Origin: Pseudomonadota bacterium
GTDB taxonomy: Bacteria > Pseudomonadota > Gammaproteobacteria > Burkholderiales > Burkholderiaceae_F
DNA length: 13,043 bases
Assembly: GCA_023443095.1 (NCBI GenBank)
Contig: JAEZVV010000186.1
Coordinates: 1-13,043 of the forward strand
Reading direction: 5' to 3'
Shown here in pieces: positions 12,860 to 13,043 of the stretch. How positions within the stretch are numbered: position 1 is the first letter of the stretch; each line of letters begins with the position of its first letter. The notes below the pieces were generated by a model. The model worked only from the letters and a program-made list of their open reading frames with translations, had not been told where the DNA came from and did not search any database. The translations under genes were made by a program, and so were the position numbers.

Positions 12860-13043
12860 ATGACCTCGACCCTTCGCCGCCGACTGCTGCTTGCCGCACT
12901 CGCCGCCCCCGCTGCCCGCGCGGCCGCTGCCGACTACCCGCCGGTTTCGCCTCGCGCCCTGGTCTTTCCGCGCGACCTCGGAGCCCATCCCGAGTTCCGC
13001 ATCGAATGGTGGTATCTCACCGGCTGGCTAGACGCGGCCCAGG
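12860..13043 (+). CDS. AttH/CrtC-type lipocalin-like secreted protein (5' part only)
   Basis: Only the first 61 codons are in the window; the gene runs off the right edge. The N-terminus (RRRLLLAALAAPAARAAA, residues 6-23) is a signal peptide; the R-R-x-L-L pattern, weakly hydrophobic Ala-rich core and Arg near the end resemble a Tat signal, though Sec is not excluded. The mature start LVFPRDLGAHPEFRIEWWYL (34-53) with TGWL after it is highly characteristic of AttH/carotenoid-1,2-hydratase-like lipocalin-fold proteins (EWWY at 49-52). Non-carotenoid members are often encoded beside a MacB/LolD-like ABC transporter, as here. They are thought to bind or act on a hydrophobic ligand in the periplasm, but the ligand is unknown. 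The ATG at 12860 has no good ribosome site but begins the signal peptide. CrtC function is unlikely, because no carotenoid genes are present here. Confidence 0.8.
   Translation, partial: MTSTLRRRLLLAALAAPAARAAAADYPPVSPRALVFPRDLGAHPEFRIEWWYLTGWLDAAQ

Noticed and set aside
12577..12861. Overlapping 85- and 93-codon frames on opposite strands in the GYD/AttH gap
   Set aside because: Both are Arg/Ala/Gly-rich, lack ribosome sites and family likeness, and simply reflect GC-rich DNA.
1..13043. CRISPR array, insertion sequence, prophage, defence island or tRNA-linked integration
   Set aside because: No regularly spaced repeats, transposase or integrase motifs, terminal inverted repeats or tRNA-like cloverleaf were seen on either strand.
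12860..13043. Carotenoid 1,2-hydratase (CrtC) for carotenoid synthesis
   Set aside because: The EWWY motif is shared by the whole AttH/CrtC family; no carotenoid genes are present and the ABC neighbours point to an AttH-type protein.

Overview
This is a GC-rich chromosomal window of about 13 kb, densely packed with housekeeping-type genes. Codon use, the form of the cold-shock protein (DLFAHFS in place of the enteric VFVHFS) and the gene content suggest a betaproteobacterium, perhaps of the Rhodocyclales (Azoarcus/Thauera-like). That placement is inference from family resemblance, not a search. I see no insertion sequence, phage gene, tRNA, rRNA or CRISPR array.

Layout. Positions 1-2069 hold a minus-strand operon read arfB, then a fold-III PLP D-amino-acid dehydratase/aldolase, then a Rid-family deaminase, with a terminator-like hairpin at 46-85. 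A secreted DsrE-like protein (2164-2631, minus) follows and is divergent from an AhpD/carboxymuconolactone-decarboxylase-like protein (2801-3349, plus). That gene converges with a YitT-type membrane protein (3350-3964, minus) so closely that the two stop codons abut. Next is a glutathione-gated potassium efflux pair, kefF-kefC (4083-6399, plus), overlapping by 8 bases. A cold-shock gene with its own promoter, a long leader and a strong bidirectional terminator follows (6433-6881). On the minus strand are an alkyltransferase-like protein without the usual reactive cysteine (6902-7384) and threonine ammonia-lyase ilvA (7594-8808). The right end has an ABC ATPase (8873-9547), an 850-residue FtsX-like permease (9551-12103), a convergent GYD-domain gene (12254-12547), and the start of a secreted AttH/CrtC-type lipocalin-like protein (12860 to the window end).

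How the genes work together. The D-amino-acid dehydratase and the Rid protein are two bases apart. Rid proteins hydrolyse the reactive enamine/imine products of PLP dehydratases, so the operon joins a source of 2-aminoacrylate to its detoxifier. IlvA, elsewhere in the window, makes the same class of intermediate. KefF and KefC form a known electrophile-stress response unit. The ATPase, permease and AttH-like protein resemble an AttEFGH-type ABC-lipocalin module. It is the least understood system here and the best candidate for follow-up, and the GYD gene interrupts it.

Smaller observations: two plus-strand genes (kefF and the ABC ATPase) have a -10-like hexamer exactly six bases before their ATG and no convincing Shine-Dalgarno sequence, suggesting leaderless mRNAs. 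A pair of palindromes sits upstream of the alkyltransferase-like gene.
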